Both the position numbers and the translations under genes were made by a program. DNA of 64,000 bases, taken from assembly GCF_014692675.1 (NCBI RefSeq), contig NZ_JABFCZ010000016.1, positions 85,789 to 149,788 of the forward strand, read 5' to 3'. This document shows, in pieces, positions 43,375-53,005 of this stretch. This stretch comes from Roseibium aggregatum (GTDB lineage Bacteria > Pseudomonadota > Alphaproteobacteria > Rhizobiales > Stappiaceae). The notes beneath the pieces were generated by a model that ran no database searches, was not told the DNA's origin, and saw only the letters and a list, made by a program, of their open reading frames with translations. How positions within the stretch are numbered: the first letter of the stretch is position 1; each line of letters starts with the position of its first letter.

Positions 43375-43632
43375 CTAGTCTGCAGCATCCAGCGGTTCGG
43401 TGCCACTCGGCGATCCGTCTTGTGCGAGCTGTATCTTTTCCACCTTGGCTTCAGCGGCCTTGAGAAGGTCGTCGCAATGTTTGCGCAGCACGGCGCCGCG
43501 CTCGTACATCTCGATGCTGCGTTCCAGTGGAACATTGCCCTGCTCGAGTTCGCGCACGATGGTCTCAAGCTGTTTCAGCGCCTCTTCGAAGGAAAGGGCG
43601 GAAACATCGGTCTGTGTCTTGGCATCGGTCAT
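43375..43632 (-). CDS. xseB: Exodeoxyribonuclease VII small subunit
   Basis: An 85-residue helical protein with the XseB core [40 protein letters not shown]. It binds XseA to form exonuclease VII, which degrades single-stranded DNA. ATG 43632 fits the family length. It lies 98 bp after the HDAC-like gene in the same orientation, a conserved Hyphomicrobiales arrangement. The 160 bp to its left (43212-43374) are AT-rich with nothing recognised beyond a possible promoter for the LuxR gene. Confidence 0.92.
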   Translation of the reverse strand: MTDAKTQTDVSALSFEEALKQLETIVRELEQGNVPLERSIEMYERGAVLRKHCDDLLKAAEAKVEKIQLAQDGSPSGTEPLDAAD

Positions 43633-43730
43633 GGCGCGCGAATCCGGAACTGTCTTGCGTTTCGATCTGAGGCCCAACCTTGCGCCCCGGACGCCTTAGG
43701 TCAAGAACCGGATAAAGATTAGCCCGTGGA

Positions 43731-44660
43731 TTAACCGGTCATCAGCGTCATGACATGCGCTGCCACGGACCGCGCAAGGCCTTCCAGGTCATATCCGCCT
43801 TCCAGGACGGAAACGACGCGGCCGTCGGCGGTCCTGTTGGCCACGTCCATCAGGGCCCGGGTTGCCCAGGCGAAATCGGCTTCCACCAGGTTCAGGGCGC
43901 CGAGCGGGTCCCGGGCGTGGGCGTCGAAGCCGGCCGAAATCACGATCAGGTCCGGTGCGAAGTCCTCAAGGCGCGGCAGGATTGCGGTTTCCACGGCCTC
44001 CTGGAACACGGCCCCGTCATCGCCGGCGGCAAGCGGGACGTTCACGATGTTATCGGCTTCTCCCGTTTCGTTTGCAGCGCCCGATCCGGGATAAAGCGGC
44101 ATCTGATGCGTCGAGCAATACATGACCGACGGATCGTTCCAGAAGATATCCTGTGTGCCGTTGCCGTGGTGAACGTCGAAATCGACAATTGCAACGCGGT
44201 CGAGACCGTGCACCGCCTGGGCGTGCCGGGCCGCTATGGCTGCATTGTTGAAGAAGCAGAAGCCCATGGCGCGGGTTCGCTCGGCATGGTGTCCGGGGGG
44301 GCGTGAGGCGGAAAATGCGTTTGAAACCTTCTTTTCGACGACCTCGTCCACCGCAAGGCAGGCGCCGCCGACGGCGCGCAGGGCCGCTTCCCAGGTGCCC
44401 GGCGACATGGTCGTGTCCGTATCCAGGCGAACGAGACCTTCCTCCGGAGCCATGTTGTGCAGCGCATCCACATAGGTCATGGGATGCGCGCGGGCGATGT
44501 CTTCCATGGTTCCGAGGGGCGCCTGCTCCCTGGCGAGAGGCTGAAAGCGCTCATTCTCCAGAATCCGGTCGATGGCGCGGATCCGGTCCGGACGTTCGGG
44601 ATGTCCCAGCGGCGTCAAATGTTCGAGATAGGAATGATGATGCAGCAACAGTGTAGACAC
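43731..44660 (-). CDS. Histone deacetylase family protein (acetylpolyamine/acetoin-type amidohydrolase)
   Basis: A 309-residue zinc hydrolase of the HDAC fold. Active-site features are RPPGHHAERTRAMGFCFFNN (His pair), VDFDVHHGNGTQDIFW (zinc Asp and His), and AGFDAHARDPLG (second Asp). Bacterial members deacetylate polyamines or other acetyl amides rather than histones. N-terminal HHSYLEHLTPLGHPERPDRI is standard. It is the first gene of the run leading to xseB. Confidence 0.92.
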   Translation of the reverse strand: MSTLLLHHHSYLEHLTPLGHPERPDRIRAIDRILENERFQPLAREQAPLGTMEDIARAHPMTYVDALHNMAPEEGLVRLDTDTTMSPGTWEAALRAVGGACLAVDEVVEKKVSNAFSASRPPGHHAERTRAMGFCFFNNAAIAARHAQAVHGLDRVAIVDFDVHHGNGTQDIFWNDPSVMYCSTHQMPLYPGSGAANETGEADNIVNVPLAAGDDGAVFQEAVETAILPRLEDFAPDLIVISAGFDAHARDPLGALNLVEADFAWATRALMDVANRTADGRVVSVLEGGYDLEGLARSVAAHVMTLMTG

Positions 44661-45138
44661 GAGCGTTCCTCAAAAACCGCGGCTGTATCCGCCGCTTGTC
44701 TGATCCGGCAATGAGATCGTTCCGGCGGGCAGGTGTCAATGGACCTTGAAGGAAAGGTTGTACCGGATGGGACCGAATGGGAAATGTCGTGATTTCAGAA
44801 CAGGAAAATCGGCAAAGAAGTGGGGCCGGCATGGTGGGTGATCCGGCCCCGAAAGGTGCGAGCATCATAATGCCCGAGGGGAGGTCCGCTGCATCTCTGT
44901 TTCCATATTGATCTCTAGATGATTCTGTTGCCGTAAAGCGAGTAGTTTACCGTAATGAGGGCATGTAAATGTGTGAATAACCTGCGGCTCTACTGGCAAA
45001 ATTACTCTTGGTGCAATTGGCGTGACGGTGTCTTGTTAAAAAATATATCTCATATGAATTGAAAAAATACTTTGTTTTACAGGGGGTTCCGGTTCGTCTT
45101 CGGTTTGCGCGCAAAAGCGCCGCCTGCGGAAATAAAAG
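44661..45138. other. 478 bp intergenic region without a gene
   Basis: No supported gene. It contains a hairpin GGGGCCGG...CCGGCCCC (44822-44850, 13-base loop) without a T tract, and an AT-rich stretch at 44960-45080 that could carry the HDAC-like gene's promoter. The 105-codon leftward frame 44551-44868 overlaps the start of the HDAC-like gene and is taken as chance. Confidence 0.6.
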
Positions 45139-46125
45139 TCATGGACGTGGCGCCGCAGCGCGTCTCAACCTGTCGTTTATCGCCTCGCCGAGACCGGTCT
45201 CGGGGATATCCTGCACGCAAATGGTGTCCGCTCCGACGGCGTCGAGTGCGCGCAGGGCGGCAAACAGCCGGGCGGCGGCTTCCGCAAGATCTCCCGTTTC
45301 GCTCAGGTTGATTTCGCCGGCCGCACGGTCCGCTCCGGGAAGGCGCTGCGGCCCGAAAGACAGAAGCGCCTCGCCGGGCCGGACCTCGCTCGCGTGGAGG
45401 CGGACACCGGCCTTCGGCGCGTAATGGGAACTCAGCATGCCGGGTGCGGCCGGTGTCGGCCCGTGGACGGGCTGTTCCAGGGGACGGCCGAGAACCCGTT
45501 CGATATCTTCCCGGGGGATGCCGCCCGGCCGAAGCAGACGCGGCGTTCCGTCGACGCAGGACACGATCGTGGATTCAATGCCGACACGGCAGGGACCGGC
45601 ATCGACCAGATAATTCAACGTCTCTTCCAGGTCGGCGGCGACGTCATCGGCGGATGTGGTGCTGACCCGGCCGGAGATGTTGGCGCTGGGCGCAGCCAGC
45701 GGAACGCCGGTTTTCTCCGACAGAAAGCGCATGACCGGGCCGGCCGGCACGCGCAGGGCAACCGTATCGAGACCGGCCGTCGCCAGATCGCAGATCGGCG
45801 AGGACGGCTTCTTGCGGACGACCAGCGTCAGCGGACCGGGCCAGAACACCTTGGCAAGCTTCATCGCATCCGCGTCGAAGTCACCATGCTGAAAGGCAAC
45901 CGCGGCGGAGGCGACGTGGGAAATCAGGGGATTGAACTGGGGTCGGCCCTTTGCGGCAAAGATCTTCGCGCAGGCGAGCGGATTGGTCGCGTCTGCTGCC
46001 AGTCCGTAAACCGTTTCGGTCGGGACGGCGACAAGTCCGCCGTCGAGAAGAGCCCTGCAGACCGCATCCGCTTGGCGATCGTCGCGCCAGGCCTCAGCGC
46101 TCAGGTCAACGGTCCATCGCTGCAT
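45139..46125 (-). CDS. L-threonylcarbamoyladenylate synthase (Sua5 type)
   Basis: A 328-residue Sua5/YwlC/YrdC-family enzyme making the threonylcarbamoyl-AMP donor for the t6A37 tRNA modification. The YrdC domain (residues 1-205) has VAVPTETVYGLAADA, the nucleotide-binding KGRPQFNPLISH, and APSANISGRVS. The C-terminal Sua5 domain starts after a linker with SSHYAPKAGVRLH. Presence of both domains identifies the long Sua5 form rather than TsaC. Divergent from the acyl-CoA dehydrogenase gene. Confidence 0.93.
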   Translation of the reverse strand: MQRWTVDLSAEAWRDDRQADAVCRALLDGGLVAVPTETVYGLAADATNPLACAKIFAAKGRPQFNPLISHVASAAVAFQHGDFDADAMKLAKVFWPGPLTLVVRKKPSSPICDLATAGLDTVALRVPAGPVMRFLSEKTGVPLAAPSANISGRVSTTSADDVAADLEETLNYLVDAGPCRVGIESTIVSCVDGTPRLLRPGGIPREDIERVLGRPLEQPVHGPTPAAPGMLSSHYAPKAGVRLHASEVRPGEALLSFGPQRLPGADRAAGEINLSETGDLAEAAARLFAALRALDAVGADTICVQDIPETGLGEAINDRLRRAAAPRP

Positions 46126-46177
46126 GCCATTCTTCCCTGTCGCTCCGGATGCCGGATAATAAATTCGTTGATATTGA

Positions 46178-46191
46178 CGTTTACGTAAACG
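46178..46191. promoter_or_regulatory. Perfect 14 bp palindrome upstream of the fatty-acid oxidation genes
   Basis: CGTTTACGTAAACG, fully self-complementary and preceded by TTGA, sits 115 bp before the acyl-CoA dehydrogenase start in the divergent promoter region. MerR-type regulators of acyl-CoA and branched-chain amino acid degradation (LiuR group) use palindromes of this general ACGT-containing kind. No such regulator is encoded in the window. Confidence 0.5.
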
Positions 46192-46305
46192 CCGCTACTG
46201 TCCGGACAACCTTGCCGGTCAGGTTGCCTTTTGCGGACGAACGCTTTGCCCGTCAAGGCAGATGACCGAATACAATTTCTATAAACGAGGTCAGGGAGAA
46301 CCGGA

Positions 46306-48087
46306 ATGTATCGCGCGCCGATTGATGAGATCGCTTTTACCCTGAAAGACGTTTGCGGTCTTTCCGATTTGCAGGCAACCGATGCCTTCAGCGAATTGGG
46401 CGATGATCTGGTCGCTGCGATCCTGACCGAAGCCGGCCGGTTTGCGGCGGAAGAAATCGCTCCGCTCAATTCGGTGGCCGACAAGCACGGAACGCCGCTG
46501 TCGGATGGCGCGGTGACGACGCCTCCGGGCTGGCGCGATTGCTATCACCGCTGGATCGAAGGCGGCTGGAACGGTCTGACGGCCAATCCGGAAGCGGGCG
46601 GGCAGGGCCTTCCGGTGATGCTCTCGGCAGCCGCCCTTGAAATGTGGAACTCCGGCTCGATGGCCTTTGCCATCGGCCCGACGCTGACCATCGGCGCGGT
46701 CGAGGCCTTGGAAAAGCACGCTTCCGAAGAGCTGAAGGCGACTTATCTGGAAAAGCTCGTTTCCGGCGAGTGGATGGGGACCATGAACCTTACCGAACCC
46801 CAGGCCGGGTCGGACCTGAATGCGCTTAGGGCCAGGGCCGAACGGGCGGACGACGGCACCTACCGGATCTTCGGCCAGAAGATTTTCATTACCTACGGCG
46901 AGCACGACCTGACCGACAATATCGTGCATCTGGTGCTGGCCCGCCTGCCGGACGCCCCGGCCGGGACCCGTGGCATTTCCCTGTTCGTGGTGCCCAAGTT
47001 CCTCGTCAATGCGGACGGCAGCTTAGGTGAGCGCAACGATGTGCGTTGCACCGGCGTCGAGCACAAGCTGGGGATCCACGGATCGCCCACCTGCACCATG
47101 ACCTATGGCGACGAAGGCGGCGCGATCGGCTGGCTCGTCGGCGAGGAAAACCGCGGTCTGGCCTGCATGTTCACCATGATGAACAATGCCCGCCTCGCCG
47201 TCGGCATCCAGGGGCTCGGTGTTGCCGAACGCGCCTATCAGGGGGCTTTGGCCTATGCACTGGACCGCAAGCAGGGCCGCACCGCGGGTCAGACGAGCGA
47301 GGGCATGACCGCAATTGCCCACCATCCCGACATCAAGCGTTCGCTCCTGGCGATGAAGACCCGGACACAGGTGGCGCGTGCGATCTGCTACGCCTGCGCC
47401 CATGCCATCGATATGGCGAAGGTCACCGGCACCGAGGAGGAACGCCTCCACTGGAGCGAGCGGGCCGGTCTGCTCACCCCGATCGCAAAGGCGCTTTCGA
47501 CCGACTTCGGCGTCGAGGTTGCTTCGCTCGGCGTCCAGATCCACGGCGGCATGGGATATATCGAGGAAACCGGCGCGGCCCAGCATCTGCGCGATGCCCG
47601 CATTGCGCCGATCTATGAGGGCACCAACGGCATTCAGTCGATCGACCTGGTCCTGCGCAAGCTGCCCCTGTCCGGCGGCGAACACATCAAGGGCTTCATC
47701 GCCGAATTGCGCGAGATCGCCGACGAGGCGGCTGCGTCCAACCGGCCGGAACTGGGCAGCATCGGTGAGCGTCTGAACGCGGCGATCGAGGATCTGAAGG
47801 CGGCAACCGGTTTCATGGCTGCCGCGCAAGCCGAAGGCCGGGTCAATGATGCGCTTGCCGGGGCGACCCCCTATCTGCGGCTCGCCGGCCTGACCCTGGG
47901 CGGGGCGCTGCTGGCCAAAGGCGCGCTTCGCTCCGGATCCGACGATCCGTCGGCCGGCCGGCAGCGGGCCCTGATGGCGCGAACTTTTTGCGAAACGAGC
48001 CTGTGCGAAACGGCGGCGCTGAGAACCGACATTCTCACATCCGCGGAAGGCATTCTGTCTTTCGACCCCCAGGAACTGGCGTCCTGA
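46306..48087 (+). CDS. Acyl-CoA dehydrogenase with C-terminal extension
   Basis: A 593-residue FAD-dependent acyl-CoA dehydrogenase, the long form with an extra C-terminal domain (after residue about 465). Typical blocks: [60 protein letters not shown], and [19 protein letters not shown] with the catalytic Glu region. It begins beta-oxidation by making trans-2-enoyl-CoA. GGGAGAACCGG precedes ATG 46306. The enoyl-CoA hydratase gene follows after 17 bp, giving two consecutive pathway steps. Confidence 0.92.
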   Translation: MYRAPIDEIAFTLKDVCGLSDLQATDAFSELGDDLVAAILTEAGRFAAEEIAPLNSVADKHGTPLSDGAVTTPPGWRDCYHRWIEGGWNGLTANPEAGGQGLPVMLSAAALEMWNSGSMAFAIGPTLTIGAVEALEKHASEELKATYLEKLVSGEWMGTMNLTEPQAGSDLNALRARAERADDGTYRIFGQKIFITYGEHDLTDNIVHLVLARLPDAPAGTRGISLFVVPKFLVNADGSLGERNDVRCTGVEHKLGIHGSPTCTMTYGDEGGAIGWLVGEENRGLACMFTMMNNARLAVGIQGLGVAERAYQGALAYALDRKQGRTAGQTSEGMTAIAHHPDIKRSLLAMKTRTQVARAICYACAHAIDMAKVTGTEEERLHWSERAGLLTPIAKALSTDFGVEVASLGVQIHGGMGYIEETGAAQHLRDARIAPIYEGTNGIQSIDLVLRKLPLSGGEHIKGFIAELREIADEAAASNRPELGSIGERLNAAIEDLKAATGFMAAAQAEGRVNDALAGATPYLRLAGLTLGGALLAKGALRSGSDDPSAGRQRALMARTFCETSLCETAALRTDILTSAEGILSFDPQELAS

Positions 48088-48104
48088 GCCGGAGGAGAAA
48101 CACA

Positions 48105-48845
48105 ATGATCAGCCGATCCATTGCCGACGGCGTGCAGATCCTGCGGATCGACCGGCCGGAAAAGAAGAACGCGCTCACCGGCGCCATGTACACCGCCCTT
48201 GCGGAAGCGCTGGAGGAAGGCAACACGGACGACGCGATCCGGTGCCATCTCATCTGCGGTCACCCGGGCGCCTTTACCGCCGGCAATGACATCGCGGACT
48301 TCCTCAAATACGGATTGAGCGGCGACAGCGGAGACCGGCCGGCCGGGCGTTTCCTGAAGGCCCTTGTCCTCAACGGCAAGCCGCTGATTGCCGCCGTCGA
48401 CGGCCTGGCCGTCGGCGTCGGAACGACGCTGCTCATGCATTGCGACATGATCTTTGCGTCGAGGGAGGCCGTGTTCAAGGCGCCTTTCGTGGATCTGGGT
48501 CTGGTGCCGGAGGCCGGTTCCACCCTGATCGGTCCTAAACTGATGGGCAATCAGTGGGCCTTCGAACTCCTGTGTCTCGGCGAAACCTTTGATGCGGAAC
48601 GGGCTGAAAAGGCGGGTCTCGTCAACCATGTCGTCGATGGCGACGTGGAAGCCGCAGCAACGGACTGCGCCCGAAAGATTGCCGCCAAGCCGCCGGCCGC
48701 GCTTGCAGCGGCGCGGCGTCTGTTGCGAAGCGACCGTGACGCGCTTCTGGAGCGCATCGACCGGGAAGCGGAGATTTTCACCGAACGGCTAACCGCGCCG
48801 GAAACCATCGCCTCTTTCGAGGCGTTCATGACGAAAAAGGTCTAA
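48105..48845 (+). CDS. Enoyl-CoA hydratase/isomerase family protein
   Basis: A 246-residue crotonase-fold protein. GAFTAGNDIADF is the first oxyanion-loop region and FVDLGLVPEAGSTL carries the Glu equivalent to Glu164 of rat hydratase. The position equivalent to Glu144 (around AVGVGTTLLMHCDMIF) has no acidic residue, so it may act as an isomerase or a one-acid hydratase. GGAGGAG precedes ATG 48105. It is co-transcribed with the acyl-CoA dehydrogenase gene. Confidence 0.9.
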   Translation: MISRSIADGVQILRIDRPEKKNALTGAMYTALAEALEEGNTDDAIRCHLICGHPGAFTAGNDIADFLKYGLSGDSGDRPAGRFLKALVLNGKPLIAAVDGLAVGVGTTLLMHCDMIFASREAVFKAPFVDLGLVPEAGSTLIGPKLMGNQWAFELLCLGETFDAERAEKAGLVNHVVDGDVEAAATDCARKIAAKPPAALAAARRLLRSDRDALLERIDREAEIFTERLTAPETIASFEAFMTKKV

Positions 48846-48846
48846 C

Positions 48847-48881
48847 AAAAAGGCCGCCGGTTGGACGCCGGCGGCCTTTTT
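48847..48881. terminator. Bidirectional terminator between enoyl-CoA hydratase and DnaJ-like genes
   Basis: AAAAAGGCCGCCGG, loop, CCGGCGGCCTTTTT between two convergent genes; ten or more GC-rich pairs with A/T tails on both sides. Confidence 0.88.
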
Positions 48882-48899
48882 GTTCGCTAGTCCGAACGC

Positions 48900-49883
48900 T
48901 TATTCGAATTCCGGCCCGCGGGCCCGGTAGGGCGTGACTTCCTTCCAGGCCTTCATCAGGGTTTCCAGTTCCTGGTCCGAGTTCGGCGGCAGGGCAATCT
49001 GCAGCCTGACCAGCAGGTCGCCGTGGCCGCCGCTCTTGGTCGGCAGGCCCTTGCCTTTCAGGCGCATGATCTTGCCGCCGGACGCGTTCGGCGGGATGCT
49101 GAGATTGACCGCGCCGGTCAGGGTGGGCGTGCGGACCTTTGCGCCGAGAACAGCCTCGTAGAGGGTCAGCGGCAGATCCAGGATCAGGTCGCTGCCGCGC
49201 ACCTCGAACAGCTTGTGCCGCTTCAGGTGAACCTCGACAAGCGCATCGCCCGGCTGGCCGCCGGCCTCGCCGGGATAGCCCTGGCCGCGCAGGCGGATCG
49301 TGTCGCCTTCGCTGCTTCCTGGAGGAATGGTGACATTGACCGTCTTGCCGTTCGGCAGGGTTACCTGCGTCTTTCCGGTCGTGGCCAGTTCTTCAAGCGA
49401 TACATGCGCCGTCAGTTCGGCATTCTTGCCTTTTTGCGGCGTGGGGCCGCGCTGACCGGCGGACGCCTTGCCGGCCCGGGCTTTGCGGCCGGCGCCGAAG
49501 CCGCCCAGAATGTCGTTCAGGATGTCGTCGAAGCCGCCGCCGCCGCCACCGCCGCCTCCCTGAAAGCCGCCCCCCTGCGCACGGAAGCCGCGCGCACCGC
49601 CGGCGCCGCCGAAATCCTGGAAATCGCTGAAGCCGTCGAAGCCGTGGGACTGGAACCGCGGCTTACCGTCCGCGTCGATCTCGCCGCGGTCGAATTTCTG
49701 GCGCTTTTCCTTGTCGCCGACGATTTCGTAGGCCTGGTTGACTTCGGCAAAGCGCTGCTGTGCCGTCGGATCGTCCTTGTTCTGGTCCGGATGATATTTC
49801 TTGGCCAGTTTCCGGAAGGCCTTTTTGATGTCGCTCTCGCTGGCGCCTTTTGCAACGCCGAGAACGCTGTAGGGATCACGCAT
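48900..49883 (-). CDS. DnaJ-like co-chaperone (CbpA type)
   Basis: A 327-residue J-domain protein. The J domain (residues 3-66) has the HPD motif in [12 protein letters not shown] Gly/Phe-rich linker follows (about residues 80-130, including a run of Gly). The two C-terminal substrate-binding subdomains begin near residue 150 ([20 protein letters not shown]) with no zinc-finger Cys repeats, so this is a type II, CbpA-like J protein that stimulates DnaK. Convergent with the enoyl-CoA hydratase gene. Confidence 0.92.
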   Translation of the reverse strand: MRDPYSVLGVAKGASESDIKKAFRKLAKKYHPDQNKDDPTAQQRFAEVNQAYEIVGDKEKRQKFDRGEIDADGKPRFQSHGFDGFSDFQDFGGAGGARGFRAQGGGFQGGGGGGGGGFDDILNDILGGFGAGRKARAGKASAGQRGPTPQKGKNAELTAHVSLEELATTGKTQVTLPNGKTVNVTIPPGSSEGDTIRLRGQGYPGEAGGQPGDALVEVHLKRHKLFEVRGSDLILDLPLTLYEAVLGAKVRTPTLTGAVNLSIPPNASGGKIMRLKGKGLPTKSGGHGDLLVRLQIALPPNSDQELETLMKAWKEVTPYRARGPEFE

Positions 49884-50084
49884 CTGTTGTCACCTAACCC
49901 CGTGGGGTACTTGTTGAGAGCCAGCGCTCCTTCCCGAAACTCTGCCGCATCTTTTAGCGGCGGTTCACCTGGGTGGTCGCTGAACAGTGTTACCCTTTAT
50001 ATCGGAAGTGTTAGGAAAAAATTCCAGATCCGATTCCCGGCAACAATAAGATTAGCCGGTGTTCTACCGGGAATGCCAGCGCAT

Positions 50085-50546
50085 TCAAGCCTTGGCGATC
50101 CGCAGTGCGGTAATGGCCATGGCGTTGGAAATATCGCGGCAGGCGGTTCCTTCGTAAAGCCTGAGACCGGTGATCGTATTGGCCGTCGTCTTGAACGAGA
50201 GGCATCCGGTATCCTTGAGCTTCGAAACGTCGAGGCTGGAAATCGTGCCCGAATTCCCGCTTTCCGGATTGGACCAGGCAAGGGCCTCCGTCGCGCTGTT
50301 TTCGCCCAGTGCCGTGTGAATGGTCTGCGCGATCAGTTTCCGGTCATCGGTGCTGATGTCGGCGTAGGCGTCATCGTCCACGGACGGGATGGATCCCGTG
50401 AGCACAAGCGGCGTTTCGATATCCGAGCTGCCGATCGGCATGCTGACCGGGCTGCAGGCACTCAGCAATCCGGAAATCGCAAGTGCCGCAAGCCATGCAC
50501 TCTGGATCTTTATACCTCCAGCGGTATATGACTTGAACTCAAACAC
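50085..50546 (-). CDS. RT0821/Lpp0805-type surface lipoprotein
   Basis: A lipoprotein of up to 153 residues. The lipobox LLSAC ends a hydrophobic segment ([14 protein letters not shown]), so the mature protein starts at Cys31. The C-terminal half ([31 protein letters not shown]) resembles the 17-kDa surface antigen family, anchored in the outer membrane. The start is unclear: GTG 50546 is the only usual start in frame, yet GGAGG lies seven bases before an ATC codon (50507-50509) in this frame. 49884-50084 holds no gene. Confidence 0.75.
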   Translation of the reverse strand: MFEFKSYTAGGIKIQSAWLAALAISGLLSACSPVSMPIGSSDIETPLVLTGSIPSVDDDAYADISTDDRKLIAQTIHTALGENSATEALAWSNPESGNSGTISSLDVSKLKDTGCLSFKTTANTITGLRLYEGTACRDISNAMAITALRIAKA

Positions 50547-50621
50547 GCCCCCAAGACCTCGCTTGTCCGGCTACTCGATACACAGTTGGACGAGCCATCG
50601 ATTTTTTTTGACAGGTATGCG

Positions 50622-51257
50622 ATGACCACCCCCGACCCTTCGGCAAAAGAGTTAACAAAAGGTGACTTTACGGAGGTCAAGAAACCATTTGAACTTTTCG
50701 GTGAATGGCTTAACGACGCAACGGAAGCGGAACTCAACGATCCGAATGCGGTGGCTCTGGCCACGGTGGACCCGGATGGACTGCCGAATGTGCGGATGGT
50801 TCTGCTGAAGGGCTTCGATGAACGGGGCTTTGTCTTTTACACAAATTTCGAGAGCGCGAAGGGCACCGAACTGCTCGGGGCGGGCAAGGCCGCCATGTGC
50901 TTTCACTGGAAATCGCTGCGCCGTCAGATCCGGATTCGCGGCCCGGTCAGCCCCGTATCCGACGAGGAAGCGGACGAGTACTACCGTTCCAGAGCGCGCG
51001 GCAGCCGCATCGGTGCATGGGCCTCCAAACAGTCACGTCCGCTGGAAAGCCGTTTCGCGCTGGAAAAGGCAGTCGCCCGCTACACCGCCAAATTCGCCCT
51101 CGGGGATATTCCGCGCCCCGAATACTGGTCCGGGATGCGGCTGGTGCCCACCTCGATCGAATTCTGGCATGACCGTCCGTTCCGGCTCCACGACCGCGTT
51201 CAGTTCAAGCGGTCCGGGCCGGAAGAAGACTGGACCACGACCCGGCTTTATCCCTGA
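50622..51257 (+). CDS. pdxH: Pyridoxamine 5'-phosphate oxidase
   Basis: A 211-residue FMN-dependent oxidase making pyridoxal 5'-phosphate. [56 protein letters not shown] and the C-terminal [14 protein letters not shown] block ending ARLYP-like TTRLYP are diagnostic. ATG 50622 is chosen over TTG 50586. It stands alone, divergent from the lipoprotein gene and convergent with corA. Confidence 0.95.
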   Translation: MTTPDPSAKELTKGDFTEVKKPFELFGEWLNDATEAELNDPNAVALATVDPDGLPNVRMVLLKGFDERGFVFYTNFESAKGTELLGAGKAAMCFHWKSLRRQIRIRGPVSPVSDEEADEYYRSRARGSRIGAWASKQSRPLESRFALEKAVARYTAKFALGDIPRPEYWSGMRLVPTSIEFWHDRPFRLHDRVQFKRSGPEEDWTTTRLYP

Positions 51258-51278
51258 GGCCGGGTGACCCGGCCCCCG

Positions 51279-52253
51279 TCACAACAGCTTTTTCATCCGG
51301 AAGAACAGGAAGGTCACGGCGACCGATCCGAACATCAGGGCGAGCGAAAAGAAAAAGCCGAAATGCCATTTCAGTTCCGGCATGTGAATGAAGTTCATGC
51401 CGTAGATTGAGGCAATCAGGGTCGGCGGCAGGAAGATGACGCCGAGAACGGAAAAGATCTTGATGATCTGGTTCTGTTCAAGGGTCACCAGCCCGACTGT
51501 CGCGTCGAGGAGAAACGACAGCTTGTTGTCCAGCGCGTCGCCGTGCTCCTTGATGGAGTGAATGTCCCGTCCGGCCATGCGGCACTGTTCAACCTGGTCT
51601 TCGCTCAAGGAGACCTTCTGGGCGTGACTACCCAGGAACAGCATCATCCGCGAGAAGCTGGCGCAGACGTCATGCATCTTGGCGACCTGCAGTCCGATGC
51701 GGCCCTGTTCCTTGATGGCCGTCTGGTAGCTGGTGGTCTTGCGCGAGGTCAGTCCCACCTCGAACACCTGGAGCGACAGGGAATCGTAGAGCGACGAGGC
51801 TTCTTCCATGACGTCGGCGCACCGGTCGACGATAATGTCGAGCATGGTGAAAAGAACCGCCGATCCGGTATGGGCGATCGTTGCATCCGCCTGAACCTTG
51901 CGGGCGCAGATGGCCACGGATTTCGGCTCGCCGTAGCGCACGGTGACCAGGCGCTTGGAACTCAGGACAAAAGTGACCGATGACAGCTCCGGGTCGAGCG
52001 CCTTGGCGGCCATGGGCAGGATCGCGGTCATGACGATTGCGCCGGGCTCGTCGTAGAGGCGCGCGGAGGTCTCGATCGAGGAGATTTCCTCTCGTGTCGG
52101 GATGGCCGCGCCCATCAGTTTTTCGGCCATCTGCTGCTCCTCGTGGGTCGGGCGCACGAGGTCGATCCATACGGATGTCGTGGGCAGACGGTCACCAGGG
52201 GCCAGTTCAATCCGGGTGAGACCGGATGTGGACGGGCAATAGGCGATGATCAT
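51279..52253 (-). CDS. corA: CorA family magnesium/cobalt transporter
   Basis: A 324-residue divalent cation channel. The large N-terminal cytoplasmic domain ends in two C-terminal membrane helices (FSVLGVIFLPPTLIASIYG and FFFSLALMFGSVAVTFLFF) joined by the periplasmic YGMNFIHMPEL loop, which holds the GMN selectivity motif. Convergent with pdxH, 21 bp apart. The first gene-free part to its right (52254-52481) shows nothing. Confidence 0.92.
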   Translation of the reverse strand: MIIAYCPSTSGLTRIELAPGDRLPTTSVWIDLVRPTHEEQQMAEKLMGAAIPTREEISSIETSARLYDEPGAIVMTAILPMAAKALDPELSSVTFVLSSKRLVTVRYGEPKSVAICARKVQADATIAHTGSAVLFTMLDIIVDRCADVMEEASSLYDSLSLQVFEVGLTSRKTTSYQTAIKEQGRIGLQVAKMHDVCASFSRMMLFLGSHAQKVSLSEDQVEQCRMAGRDIHSIKEHGDALDNKLSFLLDATVGLVTLEQNQIIKIFSVLGVIFLPPTLIASIYGMNFIHMPELKWHFGFFFSLALMFGSVAVTFLFFRMKKLL

Positions 52254-52481
52254 CGAACGGCTCCCGGAATAACAATCAGACCGGCCGCAATTGATTCGTT
52301 GTGGCCTGTCAAACCATACCGGGAAGATTAAAAGCCTGGGCAGGCAAATGCCAAGTGCAGACTTGCACGCTCACGCGCACAGAACCCCCGCCTTTCGCGA
52401 ACCGCCATGCGGTCGCGCTACGGGTGCCCGCAACAGATCGGACAGAAAACCGGAACGCTGGCGGAGAAAATCCCGCCAGGT

Positions 52482-52634
52482 TTATTTCTTGCTGGTCTTG
52501 TCCGACCGGGTCTGGCTCTTGCACAGAGTTGCCGCATTGATTGCGGCAATTCCAACCGGCTTGTACTGGTTTTCCAGATTGGGTTTTGCCTGTGCCGGAG
52601 CCTGGGTTGCCGGGCGTGTTGCAGTTCTAGACAT
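52482..52634 (-). CDS. 50-residue basic small protein
   Basis: From ATG 52634 (GAGAA upstream) to TAA 52482. The sequence is Ala/Thr/Lys rich: MSRTATRPATQAPAQAKPNL, then ENQYKPVGIAAINAATLCKS, then QTRSDKTSKK. No membrane segment or signal. ENQYKPVGI resembles short proteins I associate with Hyphomicrobiales, but no function is known. Rightward frames over the same DNA are less plausible because none starts with a ribosome binding site or has protein-like composition. Confidence 0.6.
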   Translation of the reverse strand: MSRTATRPATQAPAQAKPNLENQYKPVGIAAINAATLCKSQTRSDKTSKK

Positions 52635-53005
52635 TTCTCGCGTCCAAATCGATGCGTTTCAGTCAGCGTGCACTTCGATTGGGACCTTCATAAGGCAATT
52701 TGAACTTGCAGGCCCTTCGGCGCAACGCGTGGTTAACGACAATTCATGATGCGCTTTCAGGCGACAAGGCACCAGTCAAAATACATGACAGATTGTTACG
52801 CGGCTTAACAATTTATTCAGGGATACTCTCGGTTTTAAGTAATATCACTACATTACGTGAGCCGGTCTCGGCGTAACACGTAGTTAAAATATTCCCGAAA
52901 GGGCTCATAAGACATATGTCGTTGCGACACGTTTCCGCTTTCTGTTTCGGGAAATGTGGTGCTAACCCTTAGCCTGGCAATGGTGAAAAACGAATCTGCG
53001 GTGCG
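52635..53005. other. 371 bp intergenic region, AT-rich
   Basis: No gene seen. The middle (about 52780-52860) is AT-rich and could hold the promoters for the divergent 50-residue protein and the DUF1499 gene. No operator, hairpin with T tract or repeat stands out. Confidence 0.55.

Noticed and set aside
44551..44868. 105-codon leftward frame near the HDAC-like gene start
   Set aside because: Overlaps the N-terminus of the HDAC-like gene in another frame and has no recognisable domain.
52291..52749. 152-codon rightward frame right of corA
   Set aside because: Begins without a ribosome binding site, has unusual composition and overlaps the more plausible small leftward gene.
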